From Utricularia gibba (lineage: Eukaryota; Streptophyta; Magnoliopsida; Lamiales; Lentibulariaceae): 64,000 nt of DNA. Under the pieces are notes generated by a model. It ran no database searches and was not told the origin of the DNA. It worked only from the letters and a program-made list of their open reading frames with translations. The position numbers and the translations under genes are program-made. Positions 20,717-35,081 of the stretch are shown piece after piece (position 1 is the stretch's first letter; each line of letters starts with the position of its first letter). The stretch covers positions 496,001 to 560,000 of the forward strand of contig NEEC01000009.1 of NCBI GenBank assembly GCA_002189035.1, read 5' to 3'.

Positions 20717-21499
20717 TACTCATCACATGACGAGAAAACCGTTTTCCTCATAAAGCGCCTGAGGGCAGATGCATTCTCTCTATTGTGTTGCTTCGGAAAA
20801 GGGGGGTGGCCGTCGCTGGCTGCTTTTCAAAAGAAATCATCTTCATTAATGCATCTGAGTTTCCGTGTCCGACTCTTTGCTTTTCTGCTAAAATAAAAAA
20901 CAATTCATTAATTACACTCACTCTGCCCCATTCCTTTTTCTTTTTTTTTAATAAATAATACATTGTTATTGAAGTTAAGCATGGATTTAGTTCTTGTTTT
21001 GAGGTGAATCACGTAACTTTTTTGTTGATTTTTTTGATCAATTTGTTATTTTGATAATGCTTCCACACAACAAGTGGTAGTTTATTTATGAAATTGATGC
21101 TTATCGTATACTTTGTGGTTACCATTAAATGGATCTTCTGCATCATAAAATAATTTAGTATATTTTATATTCTTCTAATTGATACAAGGCATCATGAAAT
21201 TTAAGATCTTCAGTATGATCAAGTTAAATGTGATGAATTATCTCTCGTGAAAATAAATTGAAATCTAAGATTAATGAAGAATGTGGATTCGAGGATTATA
21301 AACCCTGCAATTTTATTTGGAAATGTTGCTTATAAAACACATACAAAGAGCTTATGATCTAAGCTTGAGAACATGTATGCATCCAAGATGGGTTAACGGA
21401 TTACTTTATGTCATAAAAATGATTATGTCGAAGTATAGAGAAGGGGCTTATGCTAGTGATCATCTAAATGAAATTCAAGAAATTTTGTGGCACTTGGTG
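20717..21499. other. Intergenic, 5' flank of the 5-phosphatase gene
   Basis: No gene recognised. The first 200 bp should contain the 5' UTR and core promoter of the minus-strand 5-phosphatase gene. Beyond 21000 the sequence is AT-rich and probably belongs to the degraded copia element seen just after it. Confidence 0.4.
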
Positions 21500-21850
21500 A
21501 TAATGGTTATATCTTACTATGCACTTTGAAAATAACGTCACTTGTAGAACTTGTCATTTTGTGAACTTCATTGATGATCATTCTTGTAAAACTTGGATCT
21601 ATCTCATAAAGGTAAAGGATCAAATTTTTGAAAAGTTCAAACACTTTGTTGTGATAATGGAACGAGAAACTCAAAAGAAGATGAAATGTATCTGCACAAA
21701 TAGATGAAGTGTATCTATATAAATGACTTTTGATGTCTATTGTAAGGAGGTAGGAATCCAACACCAATTCACTATGGTAAAAATAATGTGGTTGAATGGT
21801 TTCACATAAATAATGAATCAAACTCTGATGGAAAGAATGAGATTTATTCT
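21500..21850 (+). mobile_element. Degraded Ty1/copia integrase fragment
   Basis: Translation at 21519-21707 shows the copia integrase catalytic-core pattern FVNFIDDHSCKTWIYLIKVK followed by DQIFEKFKHFVVIMERETQK. In another frame just downstream come YCKEVGIQHQF and IMNQTLMERM. Stops and frameshifts separate these pieces. This copy is far more decayed than the cluster at 13.9-18.1 kb, so it is an older, separate insertion. Confidence 0.75.
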
Positions 21851-22626
21851 TTAGCATTCAAATATATTATAATGTTTTGGGGAATAAGTTATTTTTTCCC
21901 ACTCATATATATCACAAGTGTTTGGAAGAAGCTATTCTTATAATAACATATATTTTGTTTTTTTGTTACGTGTGTCTTTTGAGATATGATATACCATAGT
22001 AATTTGTTCTTATACCAAAGGATGAAGGATCGAAACTCGGTTCCAAGATACTTGAATATGTGTTCATTATGGTGAAACATAGCGGCAGACGTTCAAATCA
22101 ATCAAGGTCCAGATCGGTCAACTGTGCGACAGCCCACAAACAAAATCCAGACAGAAATGAAAGAACAGCGTACGCCGTACGAGCCATGTACTTGGTGGCC
22201 GACGAGTATCGCAGTAAATGGAGCCCTTCACCAGAAAGGGATGGGCAGCAGAGCTGGCGCTAGCAATTGCAGGGACGACGCAAATCAAGAGACATGCTGC
22301 CATTTTCCCAGAAGATAGATATGAGAAACCGCGCCAGGGAAGAAAAGGAAAGGGGCAAGAGTTCACCCTCGACCACCGACGGTTCATTCATTCACAAGAT
22401 TCTGTAATAATTTCGACTTCCCAAAACTTCTGCAACAGCATTATTCTAATGGATTTTTTTTTTTTTTGGCCGGAAAATTTGGAGAGGAACTTCTCCTAGT
22501 ACAAGAGACGACGGGGCACAGGCACCCTTTCTACGACAGAAAGGCGGGACGTCTAAAACAACTTATTATCACCTACTGCATAACTGAGCTACATGACGCC
22601 GCCAGGACTCTTCCTCATTCTACCGA
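21851..22626. other. Intergenic, no gene recognised
   Basis: Short open frames around 22120-22500 on both strands do not resemble any family I know. The region lies just downstream of the Em gene stop codon, so part of it may be that gene's 3' UTR. Confidence 0.4.
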
Positions 22627-22908
22627 TCAAGTGCTCTTAGTCGTATATTTGGACTCATCGATCGGAATCCCTTCCTCCTCCGCCCTCTCCTGGCCAGACT
22701 TATCGCCCGTGCTCAGCCCGCCCTTCCGGCCCATCTCCTGATATCCCTCTGTTCCCAGTTGCTCCCTTCTTGTCTGCCCTCCGCGGCTCCTCCCTTCAGC
22801 CAGATGCTCCTGGGCCTCCAGGCTTTTGCCGCCGGTACCTCCGGGGACCACCGTCTCCCCCTGCTTCGCTCTCGCGTCCAAATCGCGCCTCTCCTGCTCG
22901 GAAGACAT
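22627..22908 (-). CDS. Em-type late embryogenesis abundant protein (LEA group 1)
   Basis: Em proteins are very hydrophilic, largely disordered proteins that accumulate in drying seeds under ABA control and protect cell contents from water loss. The 93-aa frame begins [20 protein letters not shown] and includes [20 protein letters not shown]. It has one copy of the 20-mer hallmark ([20 protein letters not shown]) and the conserved end [18 protein letters not shown]. Length and single 20-mer repeat match the short Em6-type rather than the multi-repeat Em1-type. The start is the ATG at 22908; codons upstream are in frame but lack family similarity. I see no intron, although some Em genes have one. 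No breaks are present. Confidence 0.95.
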   Translation of the reverse strand: MSSEQERRDLDARAKQGETVVPGGTGGKSLEAQEHLAEGRSRGGQTRREQLGTEGYQEMGRKGGLSTGDKSGQERAEEEGIPIDESKYTTKST

Positions 22909-22937
22909 TGTGATTCTCTTGTGAACAGAAAATGTAA

Positions 22938-23084
22938 ACGTGTGCCCAAACATCCTGCTCCCCTGCATTACTTATAGCACAAAAATGGTGGAGGCTGCGG
23001 GCCGCGTGGCCTACTACGCGGCAGAAGGACAGAAAAAGTGTCGCGAGCAAGCATTCGGTGAGCCCAAGAAGAGTGACGCGTGTC
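22938..23084 (-). promoter_or_regulatory. ABA-type promoter elements of the Em gene
   Basis: Upstream of the Em start (reading leftward) there is a TATA-like CTATAAG at 22971-22977, a GCGTGG-containing stretch near 23004, and GACGCGTGTC at 23075-23084. The last is identical in core to the CE3 coupling element (ACGCGTGTC) of ABA-responsive LEA promoters. ACGTGTG at 22938-22944 is an ABRE core in the likely 5' UTR. Motif identity is seen directly; function is inferred from the gene family. Confidence 0.5.
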
Positions 23085-23402
23085 ACATAGACCAACCAGT
23101 ATGTTCGGAAACCATTCCAATGGCGTGGCCTTCCCCTGCATCTCTAGAAATATAAAGTAAAAGGGAAAACTTGTGTTGCTTTTACACCATTGTTTAAGGT
23201 GTTTAAGGTGGTGCTGTTGATGGAAGAGGTTCAATTTCTTACAATAACAGTGAAAACCAGTTGATGCAAGAGGCGTAGATACCCATTGAAAGACAACAAC
23301 CATGAGCATACATCAATATAGCAACATATGTCACGATTACAATTAAAAAAGGGAACCCCAGATGAGGAAACTATCAGTCAAGTCCAAATTCGTTCTCCAG
23401 CT

Positions 23403-25879
<2,477 letters not shown>

Positions 25880-25986
25880 TTTGATTCACAAAGAAGCGAG
25901 AGCTACGTCGGAGATCCCAACAACCCGAACCGGAAACCTCCTCGCAAACTCGCTCGCCTCTGCGATCTGCATCGCCGATACATGCG

Positions 25987-26016
25987 CTTAAATAGGCGGT
26001 GACGACGTGCACGTGG
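25987..26016 (-). promoter_or_regulatory. MIPS core promoter: TATA box and G-box
   Basis: Reading on the minus strand, TATTTAAG (25987-25994) lies about 110 bp before the MIPS ATG and is a good TATA box. A perfect G-box CACGTG at 26010-26015, in the context GCACGTGGC, sits just upstream and matches the ABRE consensus. A reversed CCAAT box (ATTGG) follows at about 26026-26030, and a second CACGTG lies at 26197-26202. Motifs are visible; activity is inferred. Confidence 0.5.
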
Positions 26017-26030
26017 CGCTCCCTCATTGG

Positions 26031-27591
26031 CCATCCTTCTACCGGTGCCCCGCCATGCAAAGTATTTCGCACTTCGAGAAACCAGTGGCTTCCATAATTA
26101 TTTTATTTTAAAAAAGGGAAATTGGTTTGTGGGCCCCAGTCGATCGTAAAATCCTAAAATAATTTTTTTCGAATAAAACAACAAAAAAGCACGGACACGT
26201 GTGGAATGGGCTATATGGGCCTGCAGTTGGGCCCAGTCCCGTCCACATACTCCATTATAAATGATTATCTTTATTTAGAATATTCTCTTGTCCTATGGTG
26301 CTCCTGGTGCGACTCCCGCCCACAGTCACTTTCGCTAATCTCTGCCTCTCGTGGAGCCATCGCGGTTCTTGATTACAAACCATTGCTGTCCATTCGAAGT
26401 GTCGATGGATCTTAGCTGATTTGATTGACCCTTGGTTTTCTGACCGGATCCTCAAACTAAACCTGATCTTACGATTTTATGTTTTTTTCTTTTCGATTAT
26501 AGTTGATTCGGATTCTATATAGTTAGTAATGATGATCGGTTAGAAGAAGCAGGCATGATCCTTGGCTTGGGTGGTGGTATCTGGGTCGAGGGCGTGTGGT
26601 CCTGAGGAGGGTTGATGCTGACTCAAGATAATATCTCCATGAAATTGAAAATAAGTTTATGGCTAAGCTTTGGAGCACCACACAAACTCGCCGCGCATGC
26701 CACGACAAAGAGATGCTGTTGTCGTTCACGGCTCCTCCTGGGGTGGTGCTTTTGCAGTTTGGAGGGCGTAGCTCGTCTGGTGCATCAGAGATAGACACAC
26801 TGCTTTACTGCTGCTACTGTGAAATCTGGTTGAAACTGTGATGAATCGATTGCCTTGTTTGTTATTCTGGTTGGGATGGTACAAAAAAGGGAGACCCAGA
26901 TGATTAATTTAATGGAGTTAGTCATCGGGTTCCAGAGATCCCATCAAAATTTGATTGCCACAGGAATTATTTGTGGCGGTTGTGTGTGTAGGGTTTATCT
27001 GTGGTGAAGGTTGGCCCTTTTTCCTCCTAATCATTTCCATGTGCACATAACGCTATTATTAGGGCAACAACTTGCATGATCAGTCGCTTTCTATCTCGAG
27101 ATTGCAAGAGGAGGTTCAAGGGCTTTCTTTTCCTTTGTTTTAGATATCACGCTTGTGGTGGATGGTTCAAGATACCTACCGACATGTCTGACTTGGGAGA
27201 ATATTCTTGTTTGCACTGATTTTGAAGTATGGCCAAGTTGAAGCTTCTGGGTGATTCTAATAAAACGATTTTGGAGACTTGTGAACTGCATAGGCAATGC
27301 ATAAGAAGAGAGCCATTTGAGATGAATGTTAACTGCCATGGAAATGGAATATGCTTTGTCTTTAGAAGAGTAGGAAGAGGCATCACAGATGTTTCAAACA
27401 ATGAAGGACATCAACCGGGGATACAGAAGCATTCACACCCACTTTTCACAAAGCTCTAACAATTTCTTCTGCAAATAACACAATGGCACTATACACACAA
27501 AACAGCACACGCCTTTGAGGTGATCTATTGGGTTGAAATGAACAAAAACCCGTAGATTCTTTATTTTTCATGTAAGGTTGAAGATGATGGT
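26031..27591. other. Intergenic between MIPS and CSI1
   Basis: No convincing coding exon on either strand. Moderately GC-rich islands near 26280-26420 and 26650-26790 have short open frames without recognisable similarity; these may be non-coding transcripts or old gene debris. The last few hundred bases should contain the CSI1 3' UTR. Confidence 0.4.
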
Positions 27592-30500
27592 GTTACTTGT
27601 TAGACCACTGGATTTCAATTTCGAGGTTCCTTGAAGGCCCGCTTTTGCTTTCAGGCAGCAGAGTGTACTCCCGGCCACTGCTCCGACCATCACCACACGA
27701 TCGATCTGGATTGTCACCTTCCCGAACGAGCTCTGCAGCGTTCAATCCACCAATGGGAGAAGTGAGTATGCAGCAAAATGGGAACAAAGTGGAAGCATGT
27801 CTGGTTTAGCGTATAGGGTGGGTACCTTTCCCATTTTGCTCTTGTTCTTGCACGAAATGTGAAGCTTCTGGCCTTTGGGCGGGCTTTCGAAGGACCAGGC
27901 GAAGCTCTCATCCCACTCTGGGTTCGGACCAGTTGATACAACCTGCAAGAGTCAGAGACATGTTCAGCAAGCTACTGGTGGTGGATCATAATCTCGGTAT
28001 TTTATTGCAACACATATTCTAGAAAGAACATCAGAACAATGCAACTCATCAACCTTGGTTTGTCTGGGGGGAGTGTTTCCGAGTGTAAGCTTGCAGTAAA
28101 CACTGGGATTTCCAACAGATTGTCTCATGTTGTTTCCTCGCTTGATTATCACGACTAGAGTGCCTGGTAGGCATTGCAGCAAGAACTCAGCTTTCTCCTG
28201 GAAGCGTGGAGGTGCGGATTGTATCAAGTACTGTAAGAGTGGAATAGCATCAGCAGCTGCGATGGATTGGGCCCGAGAAACTTCAGCAGCACAAGCCGTC
28301 CATGCTTGTCTCAGGAGGAACAGAGCATCCAATGCAGCTTCTTGAGTTGCCTCCGAACCCGTCTTGAGAGAAGTCACTAGATGAGGAATGCTTAGAGTTG
28401 CAGGTTCAGAGGCTCTGAGGCGGGGGAAGTTGCCAAATAGTGCATTCAGAGCCTTCAGATACTCTTCATTCACAGTTCCAGTAGCCCATAAATCTTTCTC
28501 GATCGCAGCTGCAAGAGGATGAGATTCAACAGTGCATTTAGAGTCAATGATTTCATACATAATCATCCATTTCTACGAGTATGAAAAATCCTTGAAGGAA
28601 AATAGAAGCATGAGTGCGGAGTTACCTGTGATTGCCCTCACGGTTTCGCTTGAAGCATATTCTTGAATGGTATTATTCGAGAAAAGAAGTTTGATGAACA
28701 TTGCTGCCTGTATTGATGTCTCAGGGTCACTGGAACCAATCAAATCCAGCACAACCTGCACCCCACCTCCTTCTGCAACTGCTCTTTTATTTGATCGACT
28801 GTACATCACAAGGTTCTGGAGAGCACATATAGCAACTACCTTCATTTCTTCAGTAGGTTGATCCTCGAGCAAATTTACAAGTGCCCGGCATGCTGAAACA
28901 GCATCTGCAGTTCGAGCAAGAGCCTCGTTTTGGAATAAGTCACCAAGTGCAAGGGTCGCTAGCAGCCTTGCTTGCTGGCCTTGTGTTTGAGGATCCAGAA
29001 GGTACTGGGAGAGTGGCAAGATAGCAGATTTTGTAGCTTTTGATTCCCGGATCTTTACATTGTTCAGTAGTACCTCAAGCAATCTCGCAGCTGTTTCCTC
29101 GCACTGATGATTCCTGAGAAGGTCAAGGAGAGCCTCAATAGCGCCACTTTCAGCCATTGCTTGCGCACTCGTAGAGTCATCACTTTCCAAAACGAGCAGT
29201 GCATTGAGTGCACCAACAATTGTACTCTCTGATCCTGATCTGAGCAACCTAACCAGCACTGCTACAGGCACTTCCAAATAAAATTCAGAACTGAACTTCA
29301 GAATGCTAGATAAAACGGAAGCAGCCGGCTCCCACAAGGCATGAGGGATTAGGGGATCAGCTTGAAGTATAACTTTGGACAATTCACTCACGCCGCCTTC
29401 TTTGGCAATGTCATTTGGCCAAGTCACTGCTAAACATACAAGAGCTCTCACGGCCCTCTGCTGCAAAACACTGATTCCAGTGCTAAGTATACGCACAAGT
29501 GGGCCAATTGCCTGCTGTGCAAGTGGATCTCTCTGAAGATGCTCCTCCAACAGAAGGTGGGATAGAAGCTCAGCAGCCAACTGCTGGACTGCTGGCGACG
29601 GGGAATCAAGCAGAGGGAGGAGGGGTTCCAATGCTTGCTGAGGTGTGGGAGTGTAATCTGCACGACATTGTGGATGCTCTAAAATATTCACAAGTACTTG
29701 CAATGAGCTGTGCTGTCCATCTGGACCATACTCAGATCTTGTCAGCAAATGGAGGAGCGGCTCAACAACTTTTGCTGCGGATGGTCCTTTAGCAATGGAT
29801 GCATTGTTAGTGAGAATTCTAAGTAACTCCGCGAATGCAGCACACAAGAAATCTGGGGCCTCTTCAAGAATGTCAAGGACACACTCTATAACGCCAGCTT
29901 TCACCATTTCAATCTTGCATACAGGCCTATCTCTACCTAACTTAACCAGAGCCCTTGATACAGCTTCATGGAGCAAATAACTTCGACCAAACAGAAGGCC
30001 TACTAGAGGGATCACAGCACTATGAGCAGCAACAAGCTCAGCCAGCTGTTCATCATCTAAAAGTTTATCCAGTGCACGAACAACAGAGAGTTGAGCCGGA
30101 CTATTCTCAATGAGTAAGAGAGAAACCAAGGGCTCGACACACCTAGCAGCTGCTACAGTAGATCTTATTCTCGTGTTGCCAAAAAGCACACAGCACAACT
30201 CAGCTGCATCACCCTTCAGCTCCAATGAATAATTTGAAGAAAGAATCCTGCATAGCACATCAATAGCATTCATCTCAATATCAACCACTACAAGAGCCTT
30301 TGATGGGTTTTCATTAAGCAGTCTAATCAGAGCAGCGATGGCTGCATGTTGCTCTTTCTCCAGACCAGTATTTAGAATTTCAACCAGAGGCTGAACGGCT
30401 TGCCTTGCAGATTCAGCATTCCTCACATGATCGGCAGAAAACAAATTTTCCAAGGCCTTTGCAGCACTGTACCTTGCTGCTCTTCCACCTAATCGAAGAA

Positions 30501-33500
30501 CAGCTATAAGTTGACTGACAGCACCAAATGCTGCATCATGTCTCCTGATCTCAGCTGTGCTAAACAGTATGCCCAGTAAATCAGTAGCAGCTTCTTCATA
30601 GGCATCTTGAGGGCCAAGAGATAGGTACTTCGTTAGACCTTCCAACGCCCCGGATTCCACCATAGCAACTTGATTTGAAGGGCAATCTGCAGCTATCTGT
30701 ATTAGTAGTCCCAAAGCAAGAAATGGGGCTCCAGGGCGATCAGGAATAGGTTTAAGCAGATCAACCAAAGCTGGTATAGCTTTCCTGGAGGTAGCACCAA
30801 GCCTGATGTCATCAACCCGAAACATTCGTTCAAGAGCAACTTGATCAGGGTAACGAATCAAACCAAATTCATCAGCTAACTCTAGAAGGTCTTGTATGTC
30901 TTCATCAGCACACCCAAGCAATGAAATGAGTCCCACTGCAGCTCCTGAATTCGCAACAGATAGAAGAGTACCCCTGCTACCATTACAGATAAGACTTGCC
31001 ACAGCTTGAGCAGCAAAATATCTATTTGCACTGTCATCTGATTTCAGCAAACTAGTCAATACAGGAATGGTTTTGATGGCGGAATTCGATCTTATAATAT
31101 CTCGACTCTGAAATAAAACTGCTAGCAATAAAGCACATATCCACACGCTCCTGTCTTCTTTATAATCAGCCTGAAGAGAGATTTTTAGAGAAGAACCAAT
31201 GTGATCAGACATACTACAATGTGCTAGTAAATTAGGTTTTAAAAAGAAATGGCATGCTAAAGCTTAGCACTGAAGAAACCAAATAAGCAAAAAATTACCA
31301 GGGAATACTGCATCAATGATAGAGAAACTTTTTCAGTGAGAACTTCGATTCCCCCAGCCTCCATGATCTCAACCTTACTTCTGTCGTCATGACATGCTAA
31401 GGAAGAGAGGAGCCACACAATGATGTCGGCTCCACGAATGACAGATGTGCATCTTTCCATGCTTCCTTGTTTTGCATCCTCCTCACTCAATCTGCATAAG
31501 CTTACAGCATCCCTCCAGCCATTGTCCCAACTTCCAAGGGTTCAGTAATGGGTAAAATCCCAACAAGAGAATGTAGGAGCGATGCACACAAATTGGACTG
31601 ATTTAAATCTTCAACCACCCTGTGGCGATTAACGTTGGCGGTGCAGACAAGAAGTGCCGCCCCACCAATTTTGATTGACAAATCAGAGGATAAAATTATC
31701 CTTCTTGCAATAGAAGAGATGCAGTCAGTGGAACATGATATTGTTTCACCAAGAATTTTGGGCTGAGCCTGGGAGAGCCTAGATAGGATTTCTATAGCCT
31801 TATCCTGCAAGGGAGGTGAGGCATCAGGAATACATGAAACTATTGGGGTAATACTGCTGGGATATTCAGCGAGAGCGGTCCAAGCAGGTTTCACATTCCC
31901 AATATTTCCACTTGGTCTCGAGAGAACAGCAAGAGCATCTAATGCCTCAGATGCAGAGATTGACACGCTATCAGCAGTTTCCAAGAAAGAAACGGTGGCA
32001 AGCACAGTACCTGTATGGTTTACACAGTCAATTATATCAGAATCAATTTTACGAGAACGCAGGAGCCTAGCAATTGCTGCTGATGCATGTATCTGTCCAT
32101 CCATTGATCCTTCTCGCAATACTCTTGTGGCAGGTAAGAGAATTTTTTCTACTGTAGCCTTTTCAGAAGCTTCACTGTCTAAAAGGAGATTGGCCAAGGC
32201 ACAGATTGCCTGCTCTGCCACCTTCAGGATTCCAGAGTTGGCTAGAAGTACCAACAATGGAAGAGCTTCCAGACAAAGAACTGCCACATCACGATTCTCT
32301 TTAACAGATAGAAAGATAGCAGCAAGGCACCGAGATGCTTCAACTAAAATGTTCTCAGTTTCAACATTCAAGAGGTTGATGATAGCCTCAAAAGTGTTGA
32401 CAGCTATGAAAGTTTCCCGCAAGTCCTTCCTCAAATGAAAAATACCAGCGAGAGCAAGGGCAGACTTCGCTTGAGTCTCTTCATTATTAGAGCTTAAAAT
32501 TTTAATCATTGTTTCAATAGCATCATTTTCAGCACTTCCTTCTCGTAGTAAATCGTGCAGAGGCGCCACACAAAGCAGGCTTTTCAGGGCATCCAATACA
32601 TACACTTTGGACTCAGGCAAATCACTGATCAATAATGCAGTGAGCTGGCTGATAGTAGCCGTATCTGATTTGTGAATCAGATGATTTAATGTCTTCGCAG
32701 CAATTTGCTTCCCATTCACACTTCCATTCTTCAGCAGCCAGAGTAATGCTGGAACCGCATCTGCACTTTCAACACATGCACGTATATCCTCACTGTGATT
32801 ACAGAGGTTTCCAAGGATCGTTGCAGAATCTTCTTTAGCTTTCGCTGAGCCAGTTTCAAGAATTTGAACAAGAGGGGGAATACCACCCGCAGCAGTTATT
32901 GCCCATTTGCTATCATCGTTTTCAAGGGACAGAAGACAAAGTAGTGCAACAGCATTCTCTTGCTGTTGTTCAGATGACAGGCCAAGAAGGGATATTAGAA
33001 GTTGTATCCCCTCACGACCTTGAAGGGCTTGCCACAGGGTACCTTCATCATTGCAGAGAAAGAGGAGTGGTCTTAGTAACTCTTCCTGAACATCATTCGG
33101 TGCCATTGTAATCAAACCAACAAGAAGTCTCTTTGCATCAGAATATGCCAGTTTGCTTGCTAGTATATCATTTCCGTACAAACTAGCAAGAGCTTCAATT
33201 GTCCTCTCCTGGACCAAAAAGGTTAATTGGGGCTTGAACTGCTGGATAAGTGTTTTTTCCACTTCAAGAGGATCAGATGCTCGAGCAGATTCTGCCTTGC
33301 TATCATATATCATTAAAGCAGATGCTAGTGCCCCTAATGTGTCGGCAATTTGAGCAGGAGACGTGCAAGATCCAAGACTTTTACCAAGACTAGATATGAC
33401 ATAAGACAAGCCTCCTGATATGTTTGCAAGTGCACACATTGCATTCTCTTGCAAAGCTTGGGCAAATTCACCCTGCATGAATTCTTTTGAAGGAGCTATT

Positions 33501-35081
33501 GTAGCGTTTATCAGAATCGGAATACCATTACTGCTAGTAATCTCACGCTTGGCTTCTTTGCACTGTGCTGAAAGAGACTTAAGAGCAGCTGCAGCCTCTG
33601 CTCTGACAGAGGCTTCATTTCCAGGACCAATAAGCTTAAGGAGCACTTTAGTAGCCTCAGCAGACAAAATACTGGAACAAACAGATGGGTCCTCCATAAT
33701 CATGCAAGCCAGTAGAAAACATACATTTTCTTGAGTACTTGCTTGGCCTATCATCAGCAATTTGATTAGTATATCAACCCCCCAGCGTGGACAGTTGCAG
33801 GCCAAAAACCCTCGGTGCTGCTACAAAGATTCCTCAATGTTCCTGTCAGCAGGTCATCAATCACGTTACCAGACTTAAGCCCCTTCTCCAGCTGTTTCCA
33901 TAGTACGGGGACAACACCTTCTGTTGAGAAGATTTTGGATCCAACGTGATCCTTAGTTCCACCCTGGGATACAGCATGTATGGTCTTCGCAGCCGCCATC
34001 TGACCTTCAGTTGAGCTAGACTTGAGAAGACCAAGAAGAGGAGGGATGCAACCACCAAGTAAAACTTTAACTCGCAATTCATTTTCTTGGCACAAGGAGC
34101 CCAAAACACTGGCAGCCTGCATCTTGATCCCAAGTGATCCAGACCGAAGAAGTGATACAAGAACAGGAACTGCTTGAGAATGTGATCCTACAGCACCAAA
34201 GGCATTTTCCCGGGTAACAATTAGGTCATGTAGCTGCCTCAATGAACTTTCTTTTTCTTGTGTTGAAGTAGAACCCTGGCGAAGTTGCTCGACACATTGT
34301 GCAACACTTGCCAACGTGCCATCTGGATCCTCCATGCTAGCCCTATCTCTGCATGTGAAGAGCCATTAAAACAAGGGTTAGGGGATTTTCTCCTCGTAAA
34401 CCAAAGTTAGTGTGTTCACCTTTTACATCAGAGAGGCATACAATGCGATCAAAATAGAAGTCAACATGTGATACAGCATGGAATTAAATGTGCTTAGTTG
34501 CGTCCATAATATTATAAAATAAAAGTACACAAAACAAATTTCAAAGTCGGGAATGTGCAAACCTTGAAGAATGCTTTACTGTGATATGGGGGGTTGGAGG
34601 TTCTGGTTCACGAGATTTAGCCTCCCCATTTCTCTCCTACAGAAACATAGGTTGTTAAATACTTAGAGGACTTTAACTGATTGATTGGTTTTAATCAGCA
34701 TATGATAGACAATAATATCTATGAAGAAAGAAAATTAAAGAAGGAAAGAGTATATGCAAATGCTGCTATTATTCGAATGTTCTGATATATGCAATTTTAT
34801 GGAAAATCCACTGCAGAGTATAATTTGAACCTCATAAGATATTCTTAATTCAGAAATATAAGAGAAACGACTGATATCCAAGGCACTCTTTGACAACGGC
34901 AATTCTCACACACTTTGGGGAAAAACTCTGGCACACATGAAAACAGATGCAGTGCTTGAAGAGTAGAAAAGCTGACTGGAAAAAAAAACAAGCACTAATT
35001 TGAAACGGACCATACCAATGTATTTGGTGAAAGACCATTTCCATTAGGAGCAGAAAGTCTCCAATCTACCGTAGTTGCCAT
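27592..35081 (-). CDS. CSI1: Cellulose synthase-interactive protein 1 (CSI1/POM2), with two frame breaks
   Basis: CSI1 is a large armadillo-repeat protein that tethers cellulose synthase complexes to cortical microtubules at the plasma membrane. Predicted exons: 35016-35081, 34563-34636, 31299-34348, 28626-31170, 28054-28508, 27826-27942 and 27592-27732. Almost all of the protein is tandem ARM repeats (for example [40 protein letters not shown]). The end is a C2 domain ([49 protein letters not shown]). The 3-kb exon has two one-base breaks. One is at the C6 run 33778-33783 (HAGG to VDILIKLL). The other is at about 31499-31510 (MAGGML to [10 protein letters not shown]). Adding one base at each gives about 2149 aa, essentially the Arabidopsis length as I remember it. 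A possible 5' UTR intron acceptor sits two bases before the ATG. Frames stay open for thousands of bases otherwise, so sequencing error is more likely than decay. Confidence 0.95.

Noticed and set aside
22796-23095. 99-codon frame overlapping the Em gene start
   Set aside because: It is an alternate-frame shadow of the Em gene and its promoter. The Em frame has the diagnostic 20-mer.
31171-31298. Continuing the CSI1 exon through to 31257 and starting a separate gene at 31212
   Set aside because: A standard GT-AG intron (128 bp) joins MQYSL to [10 protein letters not shown] and keeps the ARM-repeat pattern, so it is one gene.
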